NCBI GenBank assembly: GCA_026770585.1 | Contig: MU646490.1 | Location: 483,117 to 507,575 of the forward strand | Direction of reading: 5' to 3' | Source: Baffinella frigidus | Lineage: Eukaryota; Cryptophyceae; Cryptomonadales; Baffinellaceae | Length of the DNA stretch: 24,459 nt | Part shown: piece by piece, positions 22,340-24,459 of the stretch | Layout: every line of letters starts with the position of its first letter | How positions within the stretch are numbered: position 1 is the first letter of the stretch | Notes under the pieces: generated by a model | Database searches by the model: none | Told to the model about the DNA's origin: nothing | What the model saw: only the letters and a program-made list of their open reading frames with translations | Made by a program: the position numbers and the translations under genes

Positions 22340-22843
22340 CCTGAACTCACCACGCACCCTCCCTAACGTCAGCCACCTCCCCTCCAAGCAAGAGGAGACC
22401 CTTGCTCCAAGTCCGCTCCAAGGTCGAACAACGTTCCCCGGTCTTGAACTCAAAACACACTGACTCTGAAAGTGGTGTGTCGATCTCAAAAACTCGTGGC
22501 CCCTATTTGTGATGACACACACGTGATGCCTCGTGAACATCACGCGGTGACAACGTAAGTAACAAGGAGATTTAACCTCAAGTTAATCATCACCAGTAAG
22601 TTGCCGTATTTCCCGCCCTGAAAGAGATCATATGACTTAAGAAATTGGTTGTCAGAGGAAGTTGACTTACTTGAAATGTTCGTCACGGACCTTTTGATTT
22701 TAAAATCAAAAATGAGGTGTTTATGATGAGTCAAATGAAGAAGAGCACGGCTCTGGCCTGGGGGCCCTTTTGAAGTCAGAGGCAAGCCACATAGTGAAAT
22801 TCGTGTCACGCGGGAAGCCTGCCGGCTGGGCTCGCTCCGCCCA

Positions 22844-22960
22844 AAAATCTCAACACCACCCCCAAACCCCCTGCGGCGCAAGCGAGGCGAAGAATCGCCT
22901 GCCCGGCGATTCTTCGCCTCGCTTGCGCCGCAGGGGGTTTGGGGGTGGTGTTGAGATTTT
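22844..22960. repeat. perfect 56-bp inverted repeat with 5-nt spacer
   Basis: Left arm 22844-22899, spacer tgccc, right arm 22905-22960, all 56 positions pairing. The centre reads gaatcgcc-tgccc-ggcgattc. It would fold into a long GC-rich hairpin in DNA or RNA. Confidence 0.95.
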
Positions 22961-23445
22961 CGGGCGTCGCCCTTAAAGTTTAGGCCTCCGGCGACCCCTG
23001 CGGGGGGCTTTTTTTGTCGAAAAGGGTGGACGCGACAGCCTGTAGGACATGGTATCACGGAAATCTCCGTCTGCCCGTTCCAACGTTTGAACTTGGACGT
23101 GACCGTTCGAAAACGTCTGGTTCCGGTCAAGAAATGGATCACGACTCTCGTGGAAGGTCCTTTCCAACTCAGAAACGACCGGAAATCCGGTCGAGTGGAC
23201 TTTTCTGGTACAAAACCAGGACGTGACCTGGTACAAAACCGGATGCGCGCGCGCCTGCGACACAGGAGTGCGAAGACACACTCCGAAATTCATATTCACG
23301 CATTTCGGTTACGTTTAGATGGACTTTTTAGGTACAAACTCAACGGAAGGATAGGGTTGGCCTGCGAAACCACAGAAATTTATGCTGACGCCCGTGCAGT
23401 TGCCTAGAAGGCCCTAAAGGGCCCCATTATGACTGCATAACACAG

Positions 23446-23545
23446 CTGTGTAGTAATTTGATCCAATTTGGGGGGCGTTCCTGGTCAACGTCCCCCAAAT
23501 TACTACACACCCGACACAGCTGTGTTAAATGTGTAGTAAGAATTT
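23446..23545. mobile_element. diverged family A relative with GTGTAGTAA ends
   Basis: gtgtagtaattt...ttggggggcgtt / aacgtcccccaaattactacac forms a stem, followed by another gtgtagtaagaattt. The arm tips match family A, but the centre is different, so it may be a separate element. Confidence 0.5.
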
Positions 23546-23918
23546 CTTTAACCGTCCTTGTCGTTTTCAAACCCCTCAACGTTTGGATGTGAAACGGCTT
23601 CAAACGTTGTGTTTTACGACGAAATTTCAAACGTTTGCATAAATCTCAAATAAATCCCAATAAAGATGCCTCCCAAATTCAGTGCTTGTCGTAAAGAGTG
23701 CGACTTTACTACTGTTACTGGTCATCAAAGAAACACTTTGCGAACATTGTTGTGGTCTCATTAATAGAAGGACGAATGTCCCCTGGTCATCCAGCACGCA
23801 CGGACTTTGAATTTGTCCTTTTCAGTTGCGTCGCGTGCGTCGAGATTATGTACGACCACAACGGAGGAGTAAAGGAGCAACGGGGGGGGAGGGGGGGATT
23901 GGAGAAAGAAACGAGAGG

Positions 23919-23981
23919 ATGGACGCGTCACTGAAGGCTGCCAAGGACAGCATGTTCAGTCTCCTGTACATGATCACGGAA
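23919..23981 (+). CDS. exon 1 of a second, divergent TmcB-like gene (5' end only)
   Basis: Encodes MDASLKAAKDSMFSLLYMIT then E, against MSFESMKDHMFGLFFVLTE on the minus strand: shared KD, MF, L and TE positions and the same hydrophobic pattern. This suggests a head-to-head paralogue reading out of the window. The 3' boundary is unclear: there is no GT right after GAA. Either a GC donor at GAAG|GCGCTG (23982) or the GT at 24008 could be used. I could not find an equivalent of exon 2 before the window ends. Confidence 0.6.
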
Positions 23982-24459
23982 GGCGCTGAACAGAGACCCA
24001 CAACCAGGTCCCAAACCCTCAAAGCGCAACGTCCCTGCACCCCCCCCCCAGTTCTGTCGGCTAACTCTTGCACTTGGGACGCACATCCAGGTCACTCCCC
24101 CAATAGCGTCCGCCAACGCCCCAGCTCGCTGAATGGCACTTGGTCCCGTCACCCTCGCCGTGTGGGCCAGCTCCAGAGCGAGCCTGAGTTCTAAGGGCTA
24201 ACTCTCTCTTCATCCTTCGAAGCAGGGTGTGGGGCCTGCTCTCGCTCACTGTCGAAATGTAAGGCGCCCCTCCCGGCGATTGCGTTTCTAAAGGAGAAAG
24301 CACCCAGCCCGAACCGTTTGCTCGCAGAACCCTCCACCACGCCCTGACTGGGATTCGCGGTGAGCAGGCTGCAAGTCGTCCGCGTGATTACACACGTCAC
24401 CTACGGGTGGACGCACGAATCACAGGCAATGGCGCGCTGGTGCCCCCCCCCCCCCCCCC
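23982..24459 (+). other. presumed first intron of the plus-strand gene, no feature recognised
   Basis: No exon with a second-exon signature, no telomere-like array and no clear inverted repeat was seen. The window ends in a run of 17 C, which may be a genuine homopolymer or an assembly edge. Confidence 0.4.

Larger units (their letters stand above)
22340..23918. promoter_or_regulatory. divergent intergenic region between the two TmcB-like genes
   Basis: 1.58 kb between the two start codons. It must contain both promoters and 5' UTRs if the gene models are right. It holds a perfect 56-bp inverted repeat (22844-22960), short repeats of the type ctggtacaaaaccag (around 23205-23240) and a GTGTAGTAA inverted repeat (23446-23512). 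No convincing TATA box or coding exon was found. Long frames here overlap the inverted repeat and look spurious. Confidence 0.5.

Noticed and set aside
22770-23142. Frames of 68 and 200 codons across the 56-bp inverted repeat
   Set aside because: Both strands translate to the same peptide through the palindrome, and there are no splice sites or family features. Treated as spurious.

Overview
The window looks like one piece of a nuclear, intron-dense protist genome. There is no long open frame, no operon and no ribosome-binding-site pattern. Coding sequence survives only as short exons (32 to 303 nt, mostly 50-130) bounded by GT...AG, and apparently sometimes GC...AG. The introns are full of degenerate TTTAGGG telomere-type repeats, small inverted-repeat elements and GA/CT microsatellites. 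TTTAGGG telomeres plus this architecture suggest an alga or alveolate, for example a chromerid or dinoflagellate relative. That placement is inference and I cannot resolve it further.

Main result: almost the whole window (1-22339, minus strand) reads as one gene. I reconstructed 37 exons by hand, from an ATG at 22339 to an exon that runs off the left edge. Each exon's reading phase fits the next, giving about 3.6 kb of coding sequence (about 1,200 residues, 3' end missing). The predicted protein has about eight hydrophobic segments in its N-terminal part (exons 2-11). These are followed by a helical, TPR-like region (exons 12-19), a linker (20-21), a membrane helix (22), a probable non-cytosolic segment (23-30), a second helix (31) and a long low-complexity Ser/Asp-rich tail (32-37). 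This layout matches the TmcB/TmcC-like ('tiny macrocysts') multi-pass membrane proteins of amoebae, ciliates and algae. The family call comes from remembered pattern, not from a search.

Right end: 1.58 kb upstream of that ATG, on the plus strand, a second first exon begins at 23919. Its N-terminus resembles the N-terminus of the minus-strand gene, so the two look like head-to-head paralogues. The shared upstream region carries a perfect 56-bp inverted repeat.

Introns: (1) telomere-like repeats mostly have CCCTAAA on the gene's sense strand and run directly into the 3' splice site of many exons (for example CCCTAAACCAG|G). (2) At least ten exons have one or more partial copies nearby, usually one end of the exon with its splice site and flanking intron. 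(3) At least five families of 90-170 bp palindromic MITE-like elements are present, some touching splice sites. (4) GA/CT arrays supply polypyrimidine tracts. I found no tRNA, rRNA, CRISPR, prokaryotic operon or autonomous transposon gene.
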